Assembly (NCBI GenBank): GCA_028819845.1
Contig: JAPPKS010000010.1
Span: 1 to 34,394, forward strand
Length of the DNA stretch: 34,394 bases
Direction of reading: 5' to 3'
DNA from: Candidatus Poribacteria bacterium
GTDB taxonomy: Bacteria > Poribacteria > WGA-4E > PCPOR2b
Position 1 is the first letter of the stretch. Each line of letters opens with the position of its first letter. Below, piece after piece: positions 26,546 through 34,132 of the stretch. The translations under genes and the position numbers were made by a program. The notes below the pieces were generated by a model that was given only the letters and a program-made list of their open reading frames with translations, made no database searches and was not told where the DNA came from.

Positions 26546-28897
26546 ATGGCGACTCTAGCAGGACCCAGCCGGTTGATTGGCGCTCCCATTAAGCGGCGCG
26601 AAGATCCAAGGTTAATCCAGGGATTATCTCATTATGTCGATGACCTAAAATTGGTAAATACGCTGCACTGTGCATTTCTCCGCAGCGACTACGCGCACGC
26701 AGAAATCGAAAATATTGATACGGAAGCAGCGAAGCGTTTGTCCGGTGTTGTTACGGTAATCACCGGAGAGGATATTAGGGAAAAAGTCAGTTCAGTTCCC
26801 TGCGCCGCGGAAATTGAGGGTCTTAAAATTCCCAATCACCCCGCTCTAGCTGTTGGACGCGTGCGATTCGTTGGTGAACCTGTTGCAGCGGTCGTAGCAA
26901 CTGACCCCTATATCGCCCGAGACGCGTTGGATCTGATTGAAATTGAGTACCGAGAGTTACCCGTTGTCGTAGATATGGATAAAGCTATCGAACCAGACTC
27001 GCCAGTCATTTTCGAAGAATTTGGTGACAATATCGCTTTTACCATGCCATTGGATGCCGGCGATGTTGACAAGGCTTTTGCCGAAGCAGACCACGTAATT
27101 TCGCATCGCCTTGTGAATCAACGACTTATCCCGATTGCAATGGAACCACGTGGTGTTTTAGCCGAATACCTTCGCGGAGAAGGGACATTGACTGTCTGGT
27201 CGTCAACCCAAATCCCGCATCATCTCAAAACATTCCTGTCGCTTCTTGTAGATTTTCCTGAACACAGAATCCGCGTCATCGCGCCTGAGGTAGGCGGCGC
27301 CTTCGGCAGTAAACTCAATGTGTACGCGGAAGAGGCAGTGGTAGCATATTTGGCGATTCAACTCGGCAAACCTGTGAAATGGATTGAAAAACGCGGCGAG
27401 AACTTCACATCAACCATTCACGGGCGGGATCAAATCAACTACGTTGAAATCGCAGTCAATAACGATGGGACCATCACAGGGCTTCGCGCCAAACTGCTCG
27501 CCAATATGGGAGCCTACTATCAGTTGCTCACACCGATTATTCCTGTTTTGACATATCTCATGATTCCGGGGGCTTATAAGATTCCGAATATCAAATTGGA
27601 ATTGATTGGCGTCTTAACGAACAAAATGGCGACAGACGCCTATCGCGGTGCAGGGCGTCCGGAAGCGACCTACATCATCGAACGCATGGTAGACCTTGCC
27701 GCACAAAAACTGGGAATGGATCCAAAAGATATCCGATTCAAGAACTTCCCGCAGCCGGACGAATTTCCATTTGAAATTCCGACTGGAATCATCTACGACA
27801 GCGGTAATTATCAGGAAACCTTCAACAAGGCGTTGGGAATTATCAATTATGACGACCTGCGTGACCAGCAGTCGGCGCGTCGCAAGCGGGGAAAATACGT
27901 CGGAATTGGTATCTGCACCTATGCGGAAATCAGCGGATTTGGGCCGTCAATCGGCGTAGCCGGCGGCGGCTGGGAAAGCAGTACCGTTCGAATTGAACGC
28001 ACCGGAAAGGTAACTGTTTTGACAGGTGTTTCGCCGCACGGGCAAGGGCAGGAAACCAGTTTTGCCCAAATCATGGCCGATGAGTTGGGAGTTGATATCG
28101 ATGATATTGCGGTTATCCACGGCGACACAGGCCGGCAGCCTCAAGGAATCGGGACGTTCGGCAGCCGGGCAACCCCCGTCGGCGGAACAGCAATGCTTAT
28201 CGCGGGGCGCCAAGTGAAGGATAAAATGGCAAAACTCACGGCGCATTTGCTTGAAGCGAATCCCGACGATCTTGTGTTCGAAAATGGAAAAATTTTCGTC
28301 CAAGGTTCGCCCGCGCAAGCTGTCGAGTTCGCAACTGTTGCTGCTGCGGCTCACAACGCCGTGAATCTACCGCCGGATATCGAGCCCGGACTTGAAGCGA
28401 CGCATTTCTTTGAACCGGAAAAATTTACAAACCCGTTTGGTGCCCACATTGCGATTGTTGAGGTTGACCCCGACACTGGGGAAATCGACATTCAGAGGTA
28501 TGTTGCAGTGGATGACATCGGACATATCATCAATCCGCTGCTGGTTACCGGACAAGTACATGGCGGCATCGCACAAGGGTTAGGCCAGGCGTTGTACGAG
28601 GGCGCGGTTTACGATGAAAACGGTCAACTCCTGACCGGATCGCTGATGGACTACGCTGTCCCTAAAGCCACACAAGTGCCAAGTGTTGAAAATGACTACA
28701 CCGTGACACCATCTCCCGCAAATCCAATGGGCGTCAAGGGAGTGGGTGAAACCGGAACAATTGCATCAACGGCGTGCATCGTCAATGCAGTTGTGGACGC
28801 CTTGTCTCCATTGGGCGTTAAGGATATTGAGATGCCTTTGACACCGAATCGCGTGTGGCAGGTGATTGAAGACGCAAAGAAAGGAGTGAGTGAGTAA
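26546..28897 (+). CDS. Molybdenum hydroxylase large subunit, form II CoxL-like
   Basis: Catalytic subunit binding molybdopterin cytosine dinucleotide or a related cofactor; hydroxylates an aldehyde or N-heterocycle with water. I chose ATG 26546 (MATLAGPSRLIG, 783 residues) because AAGGAGG lies 8 bases upstream; the open frame starts earlier at a TTG that is too close to that site. Motifs are GGAFGSK (250-256), MEPRG (199-203), the active-site loop AYRGAGR (365-371) and the catalytic glutamate in KGVGETGTIAS (about E735). True aerobic CO dehydrogenases have AYxCSFR with the copper-binding cysteine in that loop; its absence makes CO oxidation unlikely. Substrate is unknown. A TAATG overlap links it to the FAD subunit. 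Confidence 0.93.
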   Translation: MATLAGPSRLIGAPIKRREDPRLIQGLSHYVDDLKLVNTLHCAFLRSDYAHAEIENIDTEAAKRLSGVVTVITGEDIREKVSSVPCAAEIEGLKIPNHPALAVGRVRFVGEPVAAVVATDPYIARDALDLIEIEYRELPVVVDMDKAIEPDSPVIFEEFGDNIAFTMPLDAGDVDKAFAEADHVISHRLVNQRLIPIAMEPRGVLAEYLRGEGTLTVWSSTQIPHHLKTFLSLLVDFPEHRIRVIAPEVGGAFGSKLNVYAEEAVVAYLAIQLGKPVKWIEKRGENFTSTIHGRDQINYVEIAVNNDGTITGLRAKLLANMGAYYQLLTPIIPVLTYLMIPGAYKIPNIKLELIGVLTNKMATDAYRGAGRPEATYIIERMVDLAAQKLGMDPKDIRFKNFPQPDEFPFEIPTGIIYDSGNYQETFNKALGIINYDDLRDQQSARRKRGKYVGIGICTYAEISGFGPSIGVAGGGWESSTVRIERTGKVTVLTGVSPHGQGQETSFAQIMADELGVDIDDIAVIHGDTGRQPQGIGTFGSRATPVGGTAMLIAGRQVKDKMAKLTAHLLEANPDDLVFENGKIFVQGSPAQAVEFATVAAAAHNAVNLPPDIEPGLEATHFFEPEKFTNPFGAHIAIVEVDPDTGEIDIQRYVAVDDIGHIINPLLVTGQVHGGIAQGLGQALYEGAVYDENGQLLTGSLMDYAVPKATQVPSVENDYTVTPSPANPMGVKGVGETGTIASTACIVNAVVDALSPLGVKDIEMPLTPNRVWQVIEDAKKGVSE

Positions 28898-29754
28898 TGA
28901 TTCCGGGAAGTTTTGAATACATTGCACCTTCGTCGGTTGATGAGGCCTTGGCGCTCTTGAAAGAAAATGGAGAGAGCGCAAAGCTGCTCGCCGGAGGACA
29001 TAGTCTAATTCCAACCATGAAGTTGCGGTTGGCTGAGCCCGAAGTAATAGTCGACCTAAATCGAATCGGCGCCTTAAAGGGGATATCCGAGTCGAGCGGC
29101 ACATTGATTATCGGCGCACTCACGACGCACTATGAACTTGAGACGTCAGATTTAGCGCATCGGAAGATTCCGCTGCTTGCACAAACCGCGGCTGCGATTG
29201 GCGATGTTCAGGTTCGCAATAAAGGCACCATCGGGGGCAGCCTAGCGCATGCCGATCCGGCTGCCGATTGGCCCGCTGCGATTCTCGCGCTCGACGCTGA
29301 AATTAAAGCCGTCGGCCAAGGTGGTGAACGCTCAATTAAAGCGTCCGATTTCTTTGAAGATTTGTATACGACCGCCATTGACCCGGAAGAAATTATTACC
29401 GAAATTCACGTGCCCATACCCGGCGCAAATACTAAAGGGACATACCTCAAGCTCCCTCAGATCGCATCCGGATTTGCCCTCGCAGGAGTTGCGGTTATTC
29501 TCACGCAGGTTGAAAATATCTGCCAAAACCTTGCTGTCGGCGTTACCGGTGTCTCTAGTGTTCCTTACCGGGCGGCGGGCGTTGAATCAGATTTGAGGGG
29601 TAAAGCCTTCAGTTCTGATAACATTGCCGCAGCCGCAGAAAAAGCTGTCGATGGTATAGATGATGTTTTAGAAGATATCCACGCCAGCGAGGCATACCGC
29701 AAGAATTTGGCGAAAGTATATACCCGTCGCGCAATCGAAAGCGCCGCCTCTTGA
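28897..29754 (+). CDS. Molybdenum hydroxylase medium subunit, FAD-binding (CoxM-like)
   Basis: FAD subunit that hands electrons from the small subunit to the acceptor. The 285-residue protein has the two FAD motifs of the family, AGGHSLIPTMKLR (32-44) and TIGGSLAHADPAADWPA (111-127), and the C-terminal CoxM-type domain. The start overlaps the stop of the large-subunit gene (TAATG), indicating translational coupling. It completes the heterotrimer. Confidence 0.94.
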   Translation: MIPGSFEYIAPSSVDEALALLKENGESAKLLAGGHSLIPTMKLRLAEPEVIVDLNRIGALKGISESSGTLIIGALTTHYELETSDLAHRKIPLLAQTAAAIGDVQVRNKGTIGGSLAHADPAADWPAAILALDAEIKAVGQGGERSIKASDFFEDLYTTAIDPEEIITEIHVPIPGANTKGTYLKLPQIASGFALAGVAVILTQVENICQNLAVGVTGVSSVPYRAAGVESDLRGKAFSSDNIAAAAEKAVDGIDDVLEDIHASEAYRKNLAKVYTRRAIESAAS

Positions 29755-29909
29755 TATTTGTACTGCCCTATCCACCGGTAAAGCCGATAACTTTAGCAGT
29801 ATGAGAATGCACTAGCAGTTCCCCGCCAAGCTAGATACAATCTAGTGAACTTGGATGAACCGGTGCCAGTACCGGTATCAGTTGCAGTGCCGGTTGAGGC
29901 AATGTAACC
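29755..29909. repeat. Spacer with inverted repeats between CoxM-like and CoxG-like genes
   Basis: Contains the perfect hairpin CTAGAT-ACA-ATCTAG (29831-29845), with outer complementary hexamers CACTAG (29810-29815) and CTAGTG (29842-29847), and a short GGTRCCRGT-like periodic stretch near 29862-29895. No U-tract follows, so it is not an obvious terminator; it could attenuate transcription or stabilise the upstream message. Confidence 0.4.
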
Positions 29910-30374
29910 ATGAAAATCAAAGGCGAATACACAGTTTCTGCGGCTCCGGCAAGAGTTTGGGAGTATCTTACACATCCTGAATACCTGCAGCAGTGTATCC
30001 CAGGATGTGAAGGACTCAAATCGATTGGCGATGACGCTTACGAAGCGGTACTCAATGTCGGCGTTGCTGGAATCAAAGGCGTGTATACCGGCATTGTGAA
30101 GATGGAAAACAAACAACCGCTTTTAGCATATCGGCTTGTCGTCGAAGGCGCAAGCAAGATTGGATTCATCAACGGTTTCTGCGATTTTACACTGAAGGAG
30201 AACGAACAAAATCAGACCGGAGTCAAACTTGATGGAAAATTGAATGTAGGCGGAAAACTTGCCCGCGTGGGTCAACGAATCATCACTGGGGCAGCCAAAA
30301 TGACGATTGGCAAATTCTTTAAAGGCGTTGAGAAACTGGCAAAATCGGGCGCAATACCTTTAGAATCTATTTGA
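29910..30374 (+). CDS. coxG: CoxG-like SRPBCC-domain protein
   Basis: A 154-residue protein of the CoxG family in the SRPBCC/START-like fold, with a hydrophobic ligand cavity. It shows the typical N-terminal MKIKGEYTVSAAPARVWEYL and the PGCEGLK motif near residue 31. CoxG proteins accompany molybdenum hydroxylases; work on mycobacterial CoxG indicates it binds menaquinone and couples the CO dehydrogenase to the respiratory chain. By analogy this protein may link the enzyme encoded just upstream to the quinone pool. Ribosome binding site is weak (GAGGC about 13 bases upstream). The C-terminus (GKFFKGVEKLAKSGAIPLESI) is short and amphipathic, as in other members. Confidence 0.88.
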   Translation: MKIKGEYTVSAAPARVWEYLTHPEYLQQCIPGCEGLKSIGDDAYEAVLNVGVAGIKGVYTGIVKMENKQPLLAYRLVVEGASKIGFINGFCDFTLKENEQNQTGVKLDGKLNVGGKLARVGQRIITGAAKMTIGKFFKGVEKLAKSGAIPLESI

Positions 30375-30403
30375 AAATTCATTTTATACAGCCCCAGATG
30401 GAG

Positions 30404-30613
30404 ATCAACTGAGCGAATAGCGAAGGCGATAGTAAATCCCGTGCGCGTGCGATAGAGATCTTCCTTGCCCCGCGTGTGCCACCACGCCTTGTAGGCGGGG
30501 CATCTTGCCCCGCACGCGCCAGCACGCCCTGTAGGCGGGGCATCTTGCCCCGCGCAATGCTGGAGTAAGGGATTTGGTGGAATCAAGCGACCGTATAGTA
30601 TCGACTGAGCGAA
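30404..30613. repeat. 40-bp hairpin repeat array flanked by 14-bp direct repeats
   Basis: Two 40-bp units (30464-30503 and 30504-30543) and the start of a third (from 30544) carry a hairpin, GCGGGGCA-TCT-TGCCCCGC, after a GTAGG flank. The stretch is bracketed by AAATCCC (30434-30440) and its complement GGGATTT (30569-30575), and then by direct repeats ATCAACTGAGCGAA (30404-30417) and ATCGACTGAGCGAA (30600-30613), which differ at one base. The arrangement suggests an inserted repeat element with duplicated flanks. Confidence 0.75.
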
Positions 30614-30656
30614 CTCTGTTCAATTTGCGTAATTCCTCATAATCTTAAGGAATAAG

Positions 30657-31664
30657 ATGAAACTGATACAATTCTATCAACCTGGCCTTGGCAAACGCGT
30701 CGGCATCGTAACGCGAGGCGACTTGGCTACCGACATCGCCAGCGACGGCGATCGCGGCTTGATGACGCGGCGGTTAGAGCCGGACGAAGTAATTATTGAT
30801 GTTACCAGCGGCGAAGCGCCGGATGTCCTTGAACTGATTAAACTCTCCTACAAAGAGGGAGTCAGCATGGGCGTTCTGCTGGCAGATATTCAAGATCATT
30901 TCGCTAGCGGCTCAACGGAAGCCGTTCTTCCTAACCGGGCTAGCCGCGATAAAGATACGCTCAAACTATCAGATCTCAACACCACGCCAGATTTGAACGT
31001 GCCTCACCTCTTGCTGCCGATTGATCCGCCAGAGGTGTGGGGTTGCGGTGTGACCTACAAACGCAGCGCCGAAATGCGCGATGATGACAGTGAACAGGAC
31101 ATTTACAGCCGCGTCTATCACTCAGACCGCCCGGAAATCTTCTTTAAAGGAACGAAGTCCCGATGCGCCGGCCCGAACGACTTTATCGCTATTCGGAGCG
31201 ACTCTAAACTCACTGCAACCGAGCCTGAATTGGCTTATATCCTTGGCGCGGACGGAGAAATCGTCGGATATACAATCTGTAACGATGTCTCCGCTTGGGA
31301 CATCGAACGTGAAAATCCGCTTTACCTGCCTCCATCGAAGGTATTCTACGGTTGCTGCGCGCTGGGTCCCATGTTCGTCACACCATCGGAAATCGACGAC
31401 CCTTACAATCTGAATATCAAATGCACCATTATCCGCAGCGGCGAGTTGCTCTACGAGGGCGGCGTGAACACGTCTCAAATCAAATGGAAGTTTGAAGAAC
31501 TAACCGAATTTCTCTGCCGAGACAACCCCATCCCTATCGGCACCGTAGTCTCTACCGGCACCGGCATCATCGTCCCGAATGAGTTGCCGTTGGCGCCCGG
31601 CGATGTCGTTCAAATCGAAGTTGATGAACTCGGCGTACTCTCCAATCCCGTTAAACAGCTCTAA
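30657..31664 (+). CDS. FAH-fold hydrolase/dehydratase, AraD1-like 2-keto-3-deoxy sugar-acid dehydratase
   Basis: A 335-residue member of the fumarylacetoacetate hydrolase superfamily. The C-terminal domain holds the divalent-metal ligands in TEPELAY (E189, E191) and GYTICNDVSAWDIE (D210). The distinctive strings GVTYKRSAEMR (131-141), ENPLYLPPSKVF and CALGP fit the AraD1 group, which dehydrates 2-keto-3-deoxy pentonates or related acids to a 2-oxo semialdehyde. Ribosome binding site AAGGA precedes ATG 30657. It is followed, 12 bases after its stop, by the PLP enzyme gene, so the two form an operon. Exact substrate is inferred only; FAH-fold enzymes are diverse. Confidence 0.85.
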   Translation: MKLIQFYQPGLGKRVGIVTRGDLATDIASDGDRGLMTRRLEPDEVIIDVTSGEAPDVLELIKLSYKEGVSMGVLLADIQDHFASGSTEAVLPNRASRDKDTLKLSDLNTTPDLNVPHLLLPIDPPEVWGCGVTYKRSAEMRDDDSEQDIYSRVYHSDRPEIFFKGTKSRCAGPNDFIAIRSDSKLTATEPELAYILGADGEIVGYTICNDVSAWDIERENPLYLPPSKVFYGCCALGPMFVTPSEIDDPYNLNIKCTIIRSGELLYEGGVNTSQIKWKFEELTEFLCRDNPIPIGTVVSTGTGIIVPNELPLAPGDVVQIEVDELGVLSNPVKQL

Positions 31665-31676
31665 GGAGACGAATTG

Positions 31677-32789
31677 ATGTCGTCACCGCATCTCGATACA
31701 CTCATTGGCGCCCCCAAATCGGAAATTGACACCCCGGCGCTGCTAATTGATTTGGACATTATGGAGGCGAATATCCGGAAGATGGCGGACTTCTTCAAAT
31801 CCGTCAATGCAGATCTCCGCCCACACGCAAAAACGCACAAGACCCCAATCATCGCACACAAACAGATCGAAGCGGGCGCGATCGGTATAACCTGCGCCAA
31901 ACTCGGTGAAGCTGAAGCCTTGGTCCACGCAGGCATCCGCGATGTGCTCATCGCTAATCAGATTATTGGCGCGGCGAAGATTGCCCGGCTGGTCAACCTT
32001 GCCGGCCACTCGGAGATTATGGTCGCTGTCGACGATCCGTATAACGTCGCTCAACTCTCTGAAGCGGCGGAAGCAAAAGGCGTAACGCTGCGAATACTAA
32101 TCGAAGTCGATACCGGTATGAACCGCTGCGGAACGGAACCCGGGAAACCCACGCTCGACTTGGCGCGTCTCGTCCTAAAATCCAAGGGGCTTCAATTTGA
32201 AGGGTTGATGGGTTACGAGGGGCATACCGTCGCCATACCGTCATTCACTGAACGGAAAAAACAGACGGACGAATCCGTCGATTTACTCGTCGAGACCAAA
32301 GACGTGCTCGAACGGAACGGCGTACCGGTCAAGATTATGAGCGGCGGAGGCACGGGCACCTATGCAATTACCGGCGCACACCCTGATATGACCGAAATCC
32401 AAGCGGGATCTTATATCTTCATGGATTCGACTTACGGTGATGTCGAAGGGATTGGCGACCGCTTCGCCAGTTCGTTGACGGTGTTGACCGCTGTCGTGAG
32501 TCGTCCGAATCCGTCGCGCGTAGTTGTTGATGCCGGGCTGAAAGTCCTGGCTAAAGAGTTCGGAATCCCGCAGCCCGCAGGGATTGCAGGCTTGGAGATG
32601 ATTGGGCTTTCCGAAGAACACGGAAAAATGACTGCGCAAGGGGACGTCAATCTCCAACCCGGCGACAAAATCGAGATTGTACCCACCCACTGCTGCACTA
32701 CCGTAAACCTCCACAACCGCTACTACGCCCTCCGAAACGACACCGTCGAATCCATCTGGGAAATCACCGCCAGAGGCAGGTCTCAATAA
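31677..32789 (+). CDS. DSD1/D-threonine aldolase-type PLP enzyme
   Basis: Fold-type III PLP protein of the alanine-racemase-like barrel family that includes D-threonine aldolase and eukaryotic-type D-serine dehydratase. The 370-residue protein (ATG 31677, with AAGGAG 8 bases upstream) has the PLP lysine in RPHAKTHKTP (K52), the phosphate-binding loop SGGGTGTY, and a C-terminal metal site PTHCCTTVNLH (H338 and C340). The His-x-Cys pair resembles zinc-dependent D-serine dehydratase as well as D-threonine aldolase, so the reaction could be cleavage of a beta-hydroxy-D-amino acid to glycine and an aldehyde, or deamination. It is coupled to the AraD1-like gene. Confidence 0.88.
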   Translation: MSSPHLDTLIGAPKSEIDTPALLIDLDIMEANIRKMADFFKSVNADLRPHAKTHKTPIIAHKQIEAGAIGITCAKLGEAEALVHAGIRDVLIANQIIGAAKIARLVNLAGHSEIMVAVDDPYNVAQLSEAAEAKGVTLRILIEVDTGMNRCGTEPGKPTLDLARLVLKSKGLQFEGLMGYEGHTVAIPSFTERKKQTDESVDLLVETKDVLERNGVPVKIMSGGGTGTYAITGAHPDMTEIQAGSYIFMDSTYGDVEGIGDRFASSLTVLTAVVSRPNPSRVVVDAGLKVLAKEFGIPQPAGIAGLEMIGLSEEHGKMTAQGDVNLQPGDKIEIVPTHCCTTVNLHNRYYALRNDTVESIWEITARGRSQ

Positions 32790-33102
32790 GAACAATTGGA
32801 CTTTGATTCACATCCTGTTTTTCGTCAAAGCGATGATTCCCTTGTTTCCTGATATTGTCGCGTAGTCCTCCCCTTTGCAAAGGAGGAAGCTGGAGGAGCC
32901 CCAAAAAAATCCTCCCTCTTGATAAGTGATCAACCGCCCGAATAATGAGGGCGAGAGTTTTGTAGTTTTTCATTTGAATCTTTGGCGATAGGCTTCTAAA
33001 ACTAATGTGCTCCCTGTCCAGCCACTTAGTTGTCAAGTATCATCGTTGATTCAATCCAACTTAAAACCTTTAACTTGTAAATCCATTGGAGACTAATTCA
33101 CT
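32790..33102. other. Spacer with REP-like inverted repeats
   Basis: No gene visible. The region 32866-32914 contains the near-palindrome TCCTCCCCTTTGCAAAGGAG (centre CCTTTGCAAAGG) followed by GGAGGA and its complement TCCTCC separated by an A-rich loop. This resembles common dispersed palindromic elements in intergenic DNA. The A7 run lies inside the loop, not after the stem, so it is not a normal terminator on either strand. Confidence 0.5.
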
Positions 33103-33558
33103 ATGACCTCAATAAAAACAAGAACGAAATTCGGATATACGGCGTTTGGCGCTTTTTTGATGCTCATTGGAATGTTATGCGCGACCTTAATTGTACCACT
33201 CAATGCGTATAGAGATACGTTTGACGAAATTAAGTGTAATAAACTAACCGTTGGCGATAATAAAATAGTCATGGGTAGCGATGGACATTTAGCTGTCTCA
33301 GGAAACATTATGGCTAAAGGCAATATTGTAACTTTCAATGGCGGTTTATTTGTGGATGACGTCATCGCCTTATCAAACACAATAAATGGCGGTGAGATAC
33401 ATGTTTTAAGCACAGACAAGAAAAACTCGGTAATGCTCAATATTCTGTCTACAGGTCCATCTGTAGCCATCATATCTAACAAAAAGCAGAAAGCCGCATT
33501 AGGTGTAAAACCTAACGGCGACGGCGTAGTCTACACATGGGATAAATACGGACGATAA
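33103..33558 (+). CDS. Small membrane-anchored protein of unknown function
   Basis: A 151-residue protein with a positively charged N-terminus (TSIKTRTKFG) and one hydrophobic segment (about 12-33, YTAFGAFLMLIGMLCATLIV). This is either an uncleaved anchor or a signal peptide. The exported part is rich in short beta-strand repeats (KLTVGDNKIVMGSDGHLAVS) and ends GVVYTWDKYGR. From memory it resembles a family found in many copies in poribacterial genomes, with no known function; I could not test this. ATG follows TTGGAGA by 11 bases. A related sequence follows at 33712. Confidence 0.7.
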   Translation: MTSIKTRTKFGYTAFGAFLMLIGMLCATLIVPLNAYRDTFDEIKCNKLTVGDNKIVMGSDGHLAVSGNIMAKGNIVTFNGGLFVDDVIALSNTINGGEIHVLSTDKKNSVMLNILSTGPSVAIISNKKQKAALGVKPNGDGVVYTWDKYGR

Positions 33559-33711
33559 AACGCTTGGAATAGTAAAGTGGTTTTTTTGCAATTCATGAAT
33601 CTAGTGGGCCTTATTTTCATACTAATGGACAAGGATATGAACAGATAACCCTTAACCCGCGGTGGGCGGTTCGCTGTTACTGCATCACTTTATACAAATG
33701 AGATTCTTAAA

Positions 33712-34044
33712 GTGGAAAAGCAAAATTTTGAGCATGTTGAATGTAACAAACTAACTGTCACAAACAATGATGGTGCTGTTATTGAAATGTCATTTGCTCC
33801 AGACGGTCGCCCATTCATTAGCGTATCACGAGATGGGAAAGGCTCCGTATTGATTCACGTAGATAAATACGGTGGTGGAGTATGCGTTTTTGCGAATGAC
33901 GGTACTGCGAGGATTGAACTTCTTGTTGCATCTGACGATCATGGATATGTGCTTTCCGGTTCTCGGGAAGAACGTCGGCCTTACATTCCTCCTGTTGGAA
34001 CACCTGTGGCTGGCAGTTTTGTCCACGAAAACCCTAAAGACTAA
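33712..34044 (+). CDS. Paralogue of the 33103-33558 protein lacking the membrane anchor
   Basis: A 110-residue frame beginning at GTG 33712. Its first part, NFEHVECNKLTVTN, aligns with TFDEIKCNKLTVGD of the neighbour at its residues 39-52, and it continues with the same kind of repeated short strands (HVDKYGGGVCVFANDG). The hydrophobic N-terminal segment is missing: the in-frame sequence upstream (to a stop at 33646) does not encode one, and no ribosome binding site precedes the GTG. It is either a 5'-truncated pseudogene or a cytoplasmic relative. The C-terminus is PIPP-like and charged (YIPPVGTPVAGSFVHENPKD). Confidence 0.5.
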   Translation: MEKQNFEHVECNKLTVTNNDGAVIEMSFAPDGRPFISVSRDGKGSVLIHVDKYGGGVCVFANDGTARIELLVASDDHGYVLSGSREERRPYIPPVGTPVAGSFVHENPKD

Positions 34045-34132
34045 CCAGGCCGCCTTGTACAAAATATTGACCGCAGCTAATCCGACTTTTGTAATGAAAA
34101 TCTTGAGTTTCCTCCAAAGATTCCGTAACTAG

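Noticed and set aside
26546-28897. True aerobic carbon monoxide dehydrogenase (form I CoxL)
   Set aside because: The active-site loop is AYRGAGR, lacking the AYxCSFR cysteine that binds copper in CO dehydrogenase, and the gene order is S-L-M rather than M-S-L.
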